Source: Pedobacter cryotolerans (GTDB taxonomy: Bacteria > Bacteroidota > Bacteroidia > Sphingobacteriales > Sphingobacteriaceae). Taken from it: a stretch of 64,000 bases of DNA. The stretch is taken from NCBI RefSeq assembly GCF_005116475.1, contig NZ_SWBO01000002.1:391258-455257 (forward strand), in the 5' to 3' direction. Shown here piece after piece: positions 41,042 through 50,112 of this stretch. The position numbers were made by a program, and so were the translations under genes. Below the pieces are notes generated by a model, which saw only the letters and a list, made by a program, of their open reading frames with translations, did no database searches and was not told the DNA's origin. Within the stretch, counting starts at the first letter, position 1. Each line of letters opens with the position of its first letter.

Positions 41042-41692
41042 TTAAAAATCGTTATCTAATTTTTTACTCATTTCCTTTTGAACAAGATTAAAAGTAACAA
41101 GCATTTTATCGTTTAAAGTTTTAAGCACTCTCATGCGCTGGCGTTTGTTTCCTTGTCTACTGTTAGCTAAAGTGGAAACTGGAACTGCGCTACCTTGAAA
41201 GTCTGAATAGGTTTTATACCTCGAAGCCTGCCCATAGGAGTATTGAGGCACTTCCATTTTAATTTTATACTTGCCATCTTTTACAATAATGGATAGTAGT
41301 GCATTAAAATTATATTGATCTGTAACAGGATTATTTGTAGCTAAGGCACTAAAAGCTGTCATATCACTGATATCGTAAAAATTATTTATACTGCAGATAC
41401 CCGACTCAGCATCATAATTTGAAGTACCCATCTTACTGTTTGTGAAGGTTTTCTGAATAGCAAGCTTTGCTCTTGAGAAAAGTTCCTTTTGATTTACATT
41501 TGGTATTTCTATCACCGTTTCTACATAAACTACGCCGTCTTTAAGAGGTAAGTAATCACCTAAAGCAACAGTATCAGCTACCTTTGCTCCATTACGTTGT
41601 GTACTCCAAGTAATGGCATCCTGTGCAGATACCTGAAGACTAAAAAATAAGGCTCCAAGAGCTAAAGAGAACATTAATTTTGATTTTTTCAT
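41042..41692 (-). CDS. DUF4468 family exported protein
   Basis: A 216-residue protein with a Sec signal peptide (LQVSAQ, about 23). The mature N-terminal half matches the DUF4468 (TBP-like fold) family of Bacteroidota: VVYVETVIEIPNVNQKELFS, with RAKLAIQKTFTN after it. Function unknown; members are periplasmic or surface proteins. The C-terminal Arg/Lys-rich part (RQGNKRQRMRVLKTLNDK) is less typical. It is monocistronic, and the 714-bp upstream region is gene-free and carries one TTACGG-type element. Confidence 0.8.
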   Translation of the reverse strand: MKKSKLMFSLALGALFFSLQVSAQDAITWSTQRNGAKVADTVALGDYLPLKDGVVYVETVIEIPNVNQKELFSRAKLAIQKTFTNSKMGTSNYDAESGICSINNFYDISDMTAFSALATNNPVTDQYNFNALLSIIVKDGKYKIKMEVPQYSYGQASRYKTYSDFQGSAVPVSTLANSRQGNKRQRMRVLKTLNDKMLVTFNLVQKEMSKKLDNDF

Positions 41693-42406
41693 TTTTATTT
41701 ATTAGTGAATTGGTTTATTTTTTAATGCTTGGGTAAAATCCAATTAACATCCATCATGTAAATATTTATATTATGGACAATTCAGAATATTGATTAAAAA
41801 GAATATCATTCTCATGATATTTAATGAATTGGTAGGATGAATAACATTGGAATAAATTAAAACATTTATTTCTTAAAAGTAGATTATCCTCCTCATCTAT
41901 TTGGATGAGGAATGATTTTCTTAGCAGATGAGACATGTATAGCGTTAAATTATTGATTTGCTTAATTGGTTAAATCTAAGACCTTAATTTACATGCAAGT
42001 TAGTTATTATAATTAAATGATATTTACGGTTTCCCGGAAAGCATAAAATAAATTTGAATCATAATATTTTAGTAAAAGAAATATTATCAAATAATAAAGT
42101 ATATAAAACGAACTTAATATAAATTATGCCACCCCTTGCTTGTACAAATGTTCCTGAAGGCTTTTTTCCTTTTTCCGTTAGCATCATCTATATCTTTCGC
42201 ATATATGCTATTACGTTGGAAAGCACCTGAAATACTCATGTACCATAATTAATTTTCTATAAACTTATTTTTCATTATTGAGAGGGTTAAAAAACTAAGG
42301 TATAGTTAGAAATTATGATATATTTAAAAAAAAGAATACTTTGAAAAAGTTACAGAGAATAGTTTTACATTTTTAGAAATCATCTTCTTAAATATTTGCC
42401 AGCGAT
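41693..42406. other. 714-bp gene-free region
   Basis: No ORF with coding character on either strand. The DNA is very AT-rich. TTACGG-TTTC-CCGGAA at 42024-42039 is related to two better elements at 43649 and 44710. CCTCCTCATC/GATGAGG (41888-41910) forms a small palindrome. CACCCCTTGCTTGTAC near 42130 resembles text following the element at 43649. It may contain an RNA gene or decayed genes. Confidence 0.4.
42024..42039. promoter_or_regulatory. TTACGG-type dyad element, diverged copy
   Basis: TTACGG-TTTC-CCGGAA, a diverged copy of the dyad found at 43649-43664. It lies 331 bp upstream of the DUF4468 start, farther than the other two copies lie from their genes. Confidence 0.35.
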
Positions 42407-43582
42407 TTAATTCAAGGCTGGCACATAATCCAGTTTGATCAAGCTAATTTGATATTCTAAAAACGCTAGGTTAAAATTGTTGGTGCTTTGGTCATTGCTA
42501 AAAGCATAACGCTCGTTTAAACCCATTTTAGTTTTTAACTCAATGTTTCCATAGGCTACTATCGGAATTTGGTAGTTATCTTTAAATCGAAGATCAGGCT
42601 GTCCGTTTTTATTAACTTTATTCCAGGTTTTGTCAATAATAATCGTGTCGCTTGGTACGCGTTCATCCTCAATAAAACGAGATGTATTATAGTTACAGTC
42701 AAGCTCATCGTAACCAACAATGGCAAATTGGCTTTTACTATTCCACACAACTATAAAATTAGGGTAAAAATAGAGGTCAGCACCATTGGCATTTTGCCAA
42801 ATCATTGCAGGGGTTGGAGAAGAAATATCAGCTAACTCACCTATCCTGAACCCTACAGGCAACCTACTAACTACCGCAGTTGCAGATGAACGGGTAGTAA
42901 ATCTATCGTTTGTGTATGATGAAGTAACGTCCCAAATTTTTTCTGATTTGCACAATTGCTCAAAAGCATTAAACAATTTCTGGTATTTTGTGAGCATCTC
43001 TTCATCAAAATTAAAATCGAGTTCTACTGTACTACTTTTTAATTGTTCGTCTATGGCTGCCAACGTTTCCTTTTGTAGTGCAATATCTGCTTTCAAGGCT
43101 AGGGTCAGTTTTTTAAATAGGAAACCATAAATTAGCCAATAGCTTAAACTCAAACGTTGCTCATTTCTTTTCCATTGCAAAAAGACAGAAATCCTGTCCA
43201 ATGCTAATTCGCTACGTTGCTGATGTGCTAGCAAAATTGCATCCTTAATCCCCTGCATATCATTCGAAGTGATTTGGTTTGCATCCAAACTAAAAATATT
43301 GCCCCTAATTACAGGAATTTCTTGTAAACTTGATTTTGGTAAGGCTGGTATTTGCTGTTTCGGCAAAGTAGCTGGTTGTGAAATTGGTGTACTTGTGCCA
43401 CCAAAGATTTGCTGACGATTGGAAATACCAGTTCCGGGCATCCCTGTATTAAGATACCCTCCTCTACTACTTAAATTAACACTTGCACCCCTCACACCTA
43501 TTGTTGTGCTAATACCACGCTTACTAATATTGAGGTGAATACCAGGGATAATTTTAATTCGTTTTCTAAAACTCCATGCCAT
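42407..43582 (-). CDS. DUF4236-domain protein
   Basis: A 391-residue protein. The first 55 residues are the DUF4236 domain with its fixed pattern: WSFRKRIKI, HLNISKRGISTTIGVRGA, YLNTGMPGTGIS. The rest is specific to this protein: a helical segment (about 110-220), then a beta-rich half ending PALN. DUF4236 occurs in phage-related and accessory contexts in several phyla and has no assigned function. There is no signal peptide. A TTACGG-type dyad lies 66 bp upstream of the start. Confidence 0.83.
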   Translation of the reverse strand: MAWSFRKRIKIIPGIHLNISKRGISTTIGVRGASVNLSSRGGYLNTGMPGTGISNRQQIFGGTSTPISQPATLPKQQIPALPKSSLQEIPVIRGNIFSLDANQITSNDMQGIKDAILLAHQQRSELALDRISVFLQWKRNEQRLSLSYWLIYGFLFKKLTLALKADIALQKETLAAIDEQLKSSTVELDFNFDEEMLTKYQKLFNAFEQLCKSEKIWDVTSSYTNDRFTTRSSATAVVSRLPVGFRIGELADISSPTPAMIWQNANGADLYFYPNFIVVWNSKSQFAIVGYDELDCNYNTSRFIEDERVPSDTIIIDKTWNKVNKNGQPDLRFKDNYQIPIVAYGNIELKTKMGLNERYAFSNDQSTNNFNLAFLEYQISLIKLDYVPALN

Positions 43583-44293
43583 ATCTGTTTTTTAATAAGT
43601 TGTCAATAGAACGCATTTACAAAGGTTATGATTAGAACTTAAATGTTATTACGGTTTCCCGTAAACCCACAATTTAACCTTGCTTTGCTCTGCTAATCCC
43701 TCCCAAAAAAGCTTGTAGGCTTACTGTATTTGAGTTTTTTCGAAGTGTAGTGATGGCGCATTATGGCAGTATAAACTCGTACCTTTGATAGGTAAGGCTC
43801 TAAACCCAAAGCCTCAGATTTTTTACCTGAAACAGTGCAATTTAACTTATGCTCCCTCCCATATCCCTTGCTTTGCTATTGCTTGATACTTGCTTGGTAC
43901 TTGGGTATAACTACGGTAAAATAGCGTTTTAAGCGAACTATACCGAGACCTTATAGGTAAACAAGGGCTCTTGAAGGGATTTGCTGAGGAGTTACTAAGG
44001 ATAATTAAGTATGTCGATTTGTATAACTTAACTTCCTATGCTGGCAATCAAACTACATCTGCTTCATCTACAACGAGATTAATCTTGCAAATACCCTGTT
44101 TAAAAATTGATATTAAGAATCATAGGTATAACCTAATCTTATCAAATGCAATATTGCGGGTATCTTAACTATTGAATCTTCTTTGAAAGCTACTCAATCT
44201 AAGGGGGTTATTTAGGCGAAATTAAATAAAACATTCTCATTATAATCAATTACTATGAATACTAATCAAAACTGTAATTGAAAATTGAGGTAA
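43583..44293. other. 711-bp gene-free region
   Basis: A 65-codon plus-strand ORF at 43971 has no coding character and is not called. The region holds the TTACGG element at 43649 followed by about 80 bp related to the DNA at 44710-44795. CCTTGCTTTGCT occurs twice (43678 and 43867). From the moderate GC around 43690-43980 it may hide an RNA or a decayed gene. Confidence 0.4.
43649..43664. promoter_or_regulatory. TTACGG-N4-CCGTAA dyad upstream of the DUF4236 gene
   Basis: TTACGG-TTTC-CCGTAA has perfect 6-bp arms around four bases. It starts 66 bp upstream of the DUF4236 ATG at 43582. The neighbouring DNA (to about 43735) is related to that around 44710-44795. Confidence 0.5.
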
Positions 44294-44659
44294 TTAATTA
44301 CAATCACATTTATAATCAATAATGTACTTATGAAATCTTTCACCATAAGAAGTAGGAATTCCGTAACCTCCGTATTGAAAAGATTGCCAGTTTGAATTGG
44401 GTATTCCGCAAAAAAGATATGATTTAGTTTTAAAACTATATTCACTTTCTTTAATGTCTGCAACTACGTATACTTTATAATCGTAAGTGTAGGCAGTAAC
44501 TTTGGAAAGCCAAGAAGATCCTAAAGTAAAACTGGTAAAGGTTGCTTTTTTATAACCTTTAGTAATAATAAAATCTAAAAGATCATTACATTTTACTGTT
44601 TGGGATATAGCAACCGTAACCACAAATTGCATCAAAATCACTAATAAGAGCTTTTTCAT
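44294..44659 (-). CDS. Exported small protein, KTSC-like
   Basis: A 121-residue protein with a Sec signal peptide (TVAISQ, about 20). The C-terminal part reads YLFCGIPNSNWQSFQYGGYG, then SYGERFHKYI. This fits the pattern of KTSC domains (Y-x-x-x-G-V-P, then F, then S-x-G-x-x-F), a small domain of unknown role. Four cysteines could pair in the envelope. The upstream TTACGG-type dyad and the DNA around it are shared with the DUF4236 gene. Confidence 0.65.
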   Translation of the reverse strand: MKKLLLVILMQFVVTVAISQTVKCNDLLDFIITKGYKKATFTSFTLGSSWLSKVTAYTYDYKVYVVADIKESEYSFKTKSYLFCGIPNSNWQSFQYGGYGIPTSYGERFHKYIIDYKCDCN

Positions 44660-45348
44660 TTGAGAACATTTAATAAGTTACAATAATATATAAATGTTTG
44701 AACATTAAATTACGATTTCCCATAAACCAGAAAATTTCCTTTGTTTTTCTCTTTTGACCCCTCCGTCTAATCTTGTAAGTTCACTAAATTTAACCTATTG
44801 CCAAGGGTGAAAATGGGATTTACATTTTATGAGTTAAAAATTTTTCACCCATAAACTACCGAGATAATTACATCGAGATTGTAGAAAGTTGTTTCAACTT
44901 CTTGGGCTTTAGCTCCATTGCACCATGTAAAGGAGTATGTCGGAATTTCCGACTAACTATATCTTTATCTATCATTCTTTTATTTTACAGTTTCACTTAA
45001 ACCAGTAGACTTCTACTGCTTATTAGGTTTCACCCTCCTCCCCTTAAATCCCTCTCTTCTGGAGAGGGAGCCGAAAAACCTGAGTTCCACCACCAACTTT
45101 GATAGGGTGAGGAGCAAAATTTATTTCCACATAAATAGATGGAACTAGTTATTGAAGTGATGAAAATTCTATTGATGAATCTATAGAAAAAACGTATGCC
45201 CAACTTTAGCTCGAATATAGTTAATGATGATGAAATCAAGGCTGTAGACACACTTGGTTATGCTATCAGTCATGGAAAAAACCCTTTGAAGGATTGTTTC
45301 AAAACAAATTTCAAGGTCTTAACCACATAAATAAAGTACAGCTTTTAA
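44660..45348. other. 689-bp gene-free region with palindromes and a repeat
   Basis: Contents: the dyad at 44710-44725 and related flank to 44795; a perfect palindrome GTCGGAATTTCCGAC at 44939-44953; and an interspersed repeat at about 45029-45120 with hairpin CCCTCTC/GAGAGGG (45050-45068). A short plus-strand ORF (45196-45330, 44 codons, MPNFSSNIVN...) may be a gene fragment but matches nothing I know. The minus-strand ORF across the repeat is a by-product of the repeat. Confidence 0.45.
44710..44725. promoter_or_regulatory. TTACGG-type dyad upstream of the KTSC-like gene
   Basis: TTACGA-TTTC-CCATAA, a looser copy of the element at 43649-43664. It starts 50 bp upstream of the ATG at 44659. 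Both genes also share TTTAATAAGTT shortly upstream of their start codons. Confidence 0.45.
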
Positions 45349-46242
45349 TCAGTTAAAAGCCTGACGGAACTCTAGCGGCGATAAATTTGTTTTCTTCTTG
45401 AAAAGTGTGCTAAAGGATTGCGCATGCTCAAAGCCCAACCCATAAGCTATTTCGCTAACCGAAAGACTGGTTGTGGTAAGTTTTTCTTTGGCTTTTTCGA
45501 TCAGTTTCTCATGGATATGCTGCTGGGTGTTTTGCCCAGTATGAACGCGGAGCAGGTCGCTCAGGTAATTTGGCGACAGGTTCATCTGAGCAGCCATGTA
45601 TTGTACAGTAAGTAAGCTTTGAATATCAGTCTTAAAGTAGTCATCAATCAATTGCTCAAATCTGGTTAGCAAGGCTGAATTATTGTTCTTGCGGGTAAAA
45701 AACTGCCGTTCGTAAAAACGGTTGGAGTATTTTAATAGGCTCTCTATATGCGTGAGCATAATCTCTTGGGTATGTTTATCTATATGACGGCACTCCCTGT
45801 CAATTTTATGGAGGATCGTGATTAGGTCATCTTCTTCCTCGGCCGATAAGTGTAGTGCTTCGTTGACCGCATAATCAAAAAAACCGTATTGGTGAATGCT
45901 AGTGGCTAGCGAATGCTGTAAAAGAAAATCGGGGTGAAATATCAAGAGATAACCAGACCCACACTCCATATTTTGCAGGTCTAGTTGTTGCACTTGATTG
46001 GGAGCTGTAAAACTCAACACGCCTTTATCGTAATCATAGTGTTGCTGCCCATACTTGATTTTGCCTTTAGCATCACGTTTGAGCGCCACACAGTAAAATC
46101 GGTTAATGAAACCTTTCCAGATCTCGTCTTCCAAAAAAACACTTTCTGCCAGATTGATGACGCTTACCAATGGGTGGTGAGGAGCATCTAAGGAAAGCAA
46201 ACGGTGAAATTGGGCGATGGAGTTAATAGAGTTCATTAACAA
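45349..46242 (-). CDS. AraC family transcriptional regulator
   Basis: A 297-residue regulator. The C-terminal AraC/XylS domain (about 200-297) has MAAQMNLSPNYLSDLLRVHTG and SVSEIAYGLGFEHAQSFSTL, then FKKKTNLSPLEFRQ. The N-terminal part is a cupin-like sensing domain (VLSFTAPNQVQQLDL). Its start lies 2 nt after the stop of the aldo/keto reductase gene, so both are read together. Base composition of the pair is visibly richer in G+C than the surroundings, which suggests acquisition from another lineage. It probably controls the reductase. Confidence 0.9.
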   Translation of the reverse strand: MLMNSINSIAQFHRLLSLDAPHHPLVSVINLAESVFLEDEIWKGFINRFYCVALKRDAKGKIKYGQQHYDYDKGVLSFTAPNQVQQLDLQNMECGSGYLLIFHPDFLLQHSLATSIHQYGFFDYAVNEALHLSAEEEDDLITILHKIDRECRHIDKHTQEIMLTHIESLLKYSNRFYERQFFTRKNNNSALLTRFEQLIDDYFKTDIQSLLTVQYMAAQMNLSPNYLSDLLRVHTGQNTQQHIHEKLIEKAKEKLTTTSLSVSEIAYGLGFEHAQSFSTLFKKKTNLSPLEFRQAFN

Positions 46243-46244
46243 AA

Positions 46245-47249
46245 CTAATCAATTAAACCCATACTGAACTCATCATAAGGTGCACCCGTATCCGTACCTA
46301 AAGGTACAATGCTTTCTAGTCGGTCTAGATCCGCCTGGCTTAATGTAAGGGTTGTTGCTGCCATGTTCTGCTCAAGGTATTTTCGGCGTTTGGTACCTGG
46401 GATTGGAAGTATGCCTTTGCTCATGATCCATGCCAATGCAAGCTGAGAAGAAGTAACATTTTTTGCTGTGGCCATTGTTTCGATAGCCTTCACTAGTTCT
46501 ATATTTTTCTCAAACTGTGCGCCCTGAAAACGAGGGATTGCTCTGCGAAAATCGTGCTCAGGAAGGTCATCAATATTTTTGATTTGTCCGGATAAAAAAC
46601 CTCGTCCCAGAGGTGAATAAGCTACAAAACCAATACCTAGTTCCTTTAAAGTTTTTAAAACCCTACGTTCTTCTACCGTCCGCTCAAATAAGGAATACTC
46701 ACTTTGCACGGCAGTGATTGGGTGCACAGCATGGGCTCGCTTAACCGTTTCAGACGAAACTTCCGACAGGCCAATATAACCTACCTTACCTTCTTTAACC
46801 AACTCGGCCATTGCCTGAACTGTTTCCTCTATTGGCGTATTCTTGTCTAAACGGTGTAGGTAATACAGATCAATGTAATCTGTATTCAAATTTTTAAGCG
46901 AACGCTCTAAAGATTTCTTTACGTATGCTTTCCGCCCATTAATGGCCCAGGTTACTTTATTGTTATCATCAATTTCCCAACCGAACTTGCTGGCCAGTAT
47001 ATATTGCTCACGCTTTCCACCAATCGCTTTGGCAATCAGCTGCTCATTCTTAAACGGCCCGTACAGGTCTGCAGTATCCAAAAAATTACCACCCAACTCC
47101 AGTGAGCGATGGATGGTAGCTATGGCTTCTTGCTCATCGGCTGGCCCGTACATGTCAGCCTTTTCAAAACCTGTCATCCCCATACAGCCCAACCCTATAC
47201 GTGGTACAACCAAACCCTGATTGCCCAATTCTATTTGTTTTATTTCCAT
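46245..47249 (-). CDS. Aldo/keto reductase
   Basis: An NADPH-dependent TIM-barrel oxidoreductase of the YajO/AKR13-like group. Visible are GLGCMGMTGF, the catalytic Asp-Tyr segment FLDTADLYG, the Lys in LASKFGW, and YLHRLD; WIMSKGILPIPGTKRRKY forms the cofactor site. The start at 47249 (MEIKQIELG, 334 residues) fits the family; an ATG 33 nt upstream adds an unlikely leader. Likely substrates are small aldehydes or ketones. It is co-transcribed with the AraC regulator gene that follows after 2 nt, and G+C is higher than in neighbouring genes. Confidence 0.92.
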   Translation of the reverse strand: MEIKQIELGNQGLVVPRIGLGCMGMTGFEKADMYGPADEQEAIATIHRSLELGGNFLDTADLYGPFKNEQLIAKAIGGKREQYILASKFGWEIDDNNKVTWAINGRKAYVKKSLERSLKNLNTDYIDLYYLHRLDKNTPIEETVQAMAELVKEGKVGYIGLSEVSSETVKRAHAVHPITAVQSEYSLFERTVEERRVLKTLKELGIGFVAYSPLGRGFLSGQIKNIDDLPEHDFRRAIPRFQGAQFEKNIELVKAIETMATAKNVTSSQLALAWIMSKGILPIPGTKRRKYLEQNMAATTLTLSQADLDRLESIVPLGTDTGAPYDEFSMGLID

Positions 47250-47829
47250 AATCCAAAGATCGATCAGCCAAACTCTTCGCATGTATGCAAACCCCTTATA
47301 ATTGTAAGCAAATGAAGGATTAATTTTCAGGCTAATGACAACGATTTACTTTTTTAGGAGAGTAGACCTTTGATTAGAAATTCGAGATACCTTGCAGAAT
47401 AGCTCAAAAATCTAGAGATTTCAAGATGTCTCGCAGCATAGCTGGAACAGCTGTTAACTAATGGTTAAAATTAATTAATCATTTACAGGTCAAACATCCG
47501 CTATCCATAGCTCAAGTATAGATGAAGCATAGATCAAGTATGGATGAAGTATAGTTGAAGCACTATTGGGTTTATTCACTAAGTACGCTCATTGCAATTT
47601 AAAAGCATATTATTAAAATTAATTGCTACTTAAATCAAGATAAGCTTAACAAGCAATATTTGCTTTTCAATTAATTAATCGTTTGGGTTACTTCCTTCAA
47701 ACGCCTAAGCTACAATTAGCTGTCTTAGATGTGAAAAAGATTAACTCCCAAATAACCAACTAACCACATCTAACCTTCTTCCAACTCTCCCAACTTTTAT
47801 CTATATTTAAACTTCAATCTCCCCAACAA
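47250..47829. other. 580-bp gene-free region with short repeats
   Basis: No ORF. Two related 23-bp blocks (about 47382-47404 and 47420-47442) read TCGAGATACCTTGCAG and TCAAGATGTCTCGCAG, each followed by an ATAGCT. Next come the 11-bp tandem repeats at 47504-47558. The last 70 bp before the amidase are C/A/T-rich low-complexity DNA (AACCAACTAACCACATC and similar). Confidence 0.45.
47504..47558. repeat. Five degenerate 11-bp tandem repeats
   Basis: The units are TCCATAGCTCA, AGTATAGATGA, AGCATAGATCA, AGTATGGATGA and AGTATAGTTGA, head to tail. Bases 4-6 (ATA or ATG) and the last A are kept in every unit. The 11-bp period is close to one helical turn. Confidence 0.7.
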
Positions 47830-49458
47830 ATGAATAGAAGAAATTTTCTTAAAAGCGGCACTGCTGCTGGTTTCATCTCAACTTTAGGTATCGGCACGGC
47901 AAGTGCAATCAACAATCATCCTAATCAGTTAGTAGAAACTAGTTTCAACGATAAATTTGACCTAAACGAAGTTACCGTACTGCAATTACAAGAGCTGATG
48001 CAAAATGGTAAACAAACCGCCAAATCGCTTACCAAAATGTATTTGAAAAGGATTGAGGAGATTGATCAAAAAGGACCAAAATTAAATGCGGTAATTGAAC
48101 TCAACCCCGAGGCGATTGTTATTGCAACAGCTTTAGATGCAGAACGTAAAGCTGGTAAAATTCGTGGCCCTTTGCATGGCATACCCATCTTAATAAAAGA
48201 TAACATCAATACGGCAGATCAAATGCAAACTACTGCTGGCGCTTTAGCATTAGCAGGCAATATCGCATCGGCGGATGCCTTTATTGTAAAACAATTACGT
48301 GCCGCTGGAGCAGTAATTTTAGGCAAAACCAATTTAAGTGAATGGGCAAACTTTAGGTCAACACGCTCTTGTAGTGGCTGGAGCAGCCGTGGTGGACAAA
48401 CCAAAAATCCTTTTATTTTAGACCGCAGTCCGAGTGGTTCTAGTTCAGGTTCTGGAGCAGCAGTTTCAGCAAATTTATGCGCCATAGCCATTGGTACAGA
48501 AACAAATGGTTCTATCATTGCACCATCATCTTATAGTGGTGTCGTAGGTTTTAAACCTACAGTTGGCTTAGTGAGCAGATCGGGCATTATTCCAATATCA
48601 AAAACACAAGATACCGCCGGACCAATGACCCGAAATGTTACCGATGCAGCAATTTTACTTACCGTAATGGCAGGTGTTGATTTTGATGATGAAATTACTA
48701 AAACTAGTGTTGGCAGAACTCAAAAAGATTATACTACATTTTTGAAAGAAGGTGATTTAAAAGGTAAACGGATTGGTGTAGAAAAAAGCTTTTTAAATGG
48801 CCACGAAGGTGTAGTTGGCTTGTATCAAAATGCTATTGCGAAGTTAAAAGAGTTGGGTGCAGAAATTATCGAAATCAGCTTATTAGCAGAAATGCGAAGT
48901 ATTGGAGGGGCAAGTACGGTAGTTTTACAAAGTGAATTTAAAGATGGTGTAAATGCTTATTTGGCTAAAGCGAATGCCAAGGTTAAAACGTTAACGGAAG
49001 TCATCGCCTTTAACAAAGCAAACCTTACATCGGCCATGCCTTATTTTAAACAAGAAACCCTAGAGGCAAGTGATAAAGCAGCAGATTTAAATAGTCAAAC
49101 GTATAAAGATGCAGTTGCAAAAACCCTTTCTTCGCAAAAAATAATTAACGATTTAATGGAGAAAAATAAATTAGATGTGATTGTAGGCACTAGTTTTGGC
49201 ATCCCCTCATTAATTGATTTATTTAATGGAGATTACAGTGGTGGATTTTACTTTGCCTCGCCAGCAGCGATGGCTGGATTTCCGCATATTACCGTGCCAA
49301 TGGGATTTATAAATGAGTTACCAGTGGGATTATCTTTTATAGCAAGCGCATACCAAGAACCCGTAGTTTTAAGCATTGCTTATATTTACGAGCAAGCCAC
49401 AAAACATCGCAAAGCACCAAAATTTATTAAAAACTCTAATTTTTCGTCAGGGGTTTAG
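47830..49458 (+). CDS. Exported amidase (amidase signature family)
   Basis: A 542-residue amidase that would hydrolyse amide bonds of an unidentified substrate. The N-terminus carries a twin-arginine signal (NRRNFLKSG, then hydrophobic stretch ending GTASA), so it is exported folded. The Ser-cisSer-Lys triad is visible: Lys123 in ILIKDN, the cis-Ser in PSGSSSGSG (about 205) and nucleophile Ser228 in GTETNGSIIAPSS. The length matches exported Bacteroidota amidases. It is monocistronic and flanked on both sides by low-complexity C/T-rich DNA. Confidence 0.92.
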   Translation: MNRRNFLKSGTAAGFISTLGIGTASAINNHPNQLVETSFNDKFDLNEVTVLQLQELMQNGKQTAKSLTKMYLKRIEEIDQKGPKLNAVIELNPEAIVIATALDAERKAGKIRGPLHGIPILIKDNINTADQMQTTAGALALAGNIASADAFIVKQLRAAGAVILGKTNLSEWANFRSTRSCSGWSSRGGQTKNPFILDRSPSGSSSGSGAAVSANLCAIAIGTETNGSIIAPSSYSGVVGFKPTVGLVSRSGIIPISKTQDTAGPMTRNVTDAAILLTVMAGVDFDDEITKTSVGRTQKDYTTFLKEGDLKGKRIGVEKSFLNGHEGVVGLYQNAIAKLKELGAEIIEISLLAEMRSIGGASTVVLQSEFKDGVNAYLAKANAKVKTLTEVIAFNKANLTSAMPYFKQETLEASDKAADLNSQTYKDAVAKTLSSQKIINDLMEKNKLDVIVGTSFGIPSLIDLFNGDYSGGFYFASPAAMAGFPHITVPMGFINELPVGLSFIASAYQEPVVLSIAYIYEQATKHRKAPKFIKNSNFSSGV

Positions 49459-49494
49459 CTATTCATCTAAAGGAATGAAAAACTTTTTATTTTA

Positions 49495-49713
49495 GTCTTT
49501 AACCCCTAACCATCTAAACCTTAAACCAAATTAAAACCACCAAAGCTTTAGTCTTTCGTTTTAGCCTTTAAGCATCTTCTAAACCTTAACCTTCTAAACC
49601 CTAAACCACCTAAAAAACCCAAAATAACCAAACACTTAGCGCCAGATTTTGGACTTGCCGACTACCCCACCTAACCCTCTAACCAACTCTCCACCTAACC
49701 ACCTAACCACCAC
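49495..49713. repeat. Strand-biased low-complexity tract, telomere-like
   Basis: Nearly free of G on the plus strand and full of CTAACC, CTAAACC and CACCTAACC units, reaching into the stop region of the next gene. Similar tracts occur at about 47745-47820 and 50145-50214. No coding capacity. Confidence 0.7.
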
Positions 49714-49993
49714 TATATTTCTTCCAAGTCTCCACTTTTGCTTTTTGTCTATCAATGTAGGCATCGGCAATAATTTCGGCTGTGCTTTTACCTTCTGTAT
49801 TTTCTAGTAAATCTTTTAGTTTATACTGATCTACATCTGCACGATATAAAACCTGCAATAATTTCGGAAAATCATCATCCACCAAATATTCAAAAGTTTT
49901 AACCAATACATCCCGAAGATGAGATTCAGTTATATTTTCTGGCACCTCAAAATGTTTGGAAATTAGTTTAATTAACGAGTTTGTATCCGTCAT
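49703..49993 (-). CDS. Hypothetical 96-residue protein
   Basis: Not recognised. The all-helical soluble protein reads MTDTNSLIKLISKHFEVPEN..., then DDDFPKLLQVLYRADVDQYKLKDLL and ends WKKYSGG. The spacing of hydrophobic residues and a conserved-looking FPKLLQVLYRADV suggest a small helical bundle. No signal or cofactor motif. Its 3' end runs into the low-complexity tract. It is monocistronic between repeat-rich gaps. Confidence 0.65.
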   Translation of the reverse strand: MTDTNSLIKLISKHFEVPENITESHLRDVLVKTFEYLVDDDFPKLLQVLYRADVDQYKLKDLLENTEGKSTAEIIADAYIDRQKAKVETWKKYSGG

Positions 49994-50013
49994 TTTTTTT
50001 CTAATAAATTCAA

Positions 50014-50112
50014 CACAGAGAACAATGCGTATTCCACAGAGAATGCTGAGTTTAGTTTATTTTATTTAATTTTCTACTTATTCATTAACCGCAAAGAAGG
50101 AAGAATGCTAAG
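50014..50112. repeat. Short interspersed repeats of the ACACAGAGAAC/ACCGCAAAG type
   Basis: ACACAGAGAACAATGCG, then CCACAGAGAATGCTGAG (50014-50050) and AACCGCAAAGAAGGAAG (50087-50103) are members of one loose family also seen at 17916 and around the GxxExxY gene (60116-60791). Confidence 0.5.

Noticed and set aside
43971..44168. 65-codon plus-strand ORF
   Set aside because: No coding pattern, signal peptide or domain; it lies in repeat-like non-coding DNA.
45030..45251. 73-codon minus-strand ORF
   Set aside because: It is generated by an interspersed repeat with a CCCTCTC/GAGAGGG hairpin.
45196..45330. 44-codon plus-strand ORF starting MPNFSSNIVN
   Set aside because: It could be a gene fragment but matches no family I know and has no upstream partner; mentioned only in the gap description.
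47504..47558. CRISPR array
   Set aside because: Units are 11 bp, head to tail and degenerate, with no spacers and no cas genes.
49495..49713. Telomere-like CTAACC tract as a chromosome end
   Set aside because: Genes continue on both sides and the units are degenerate, so this is internal low-complexity DNA.
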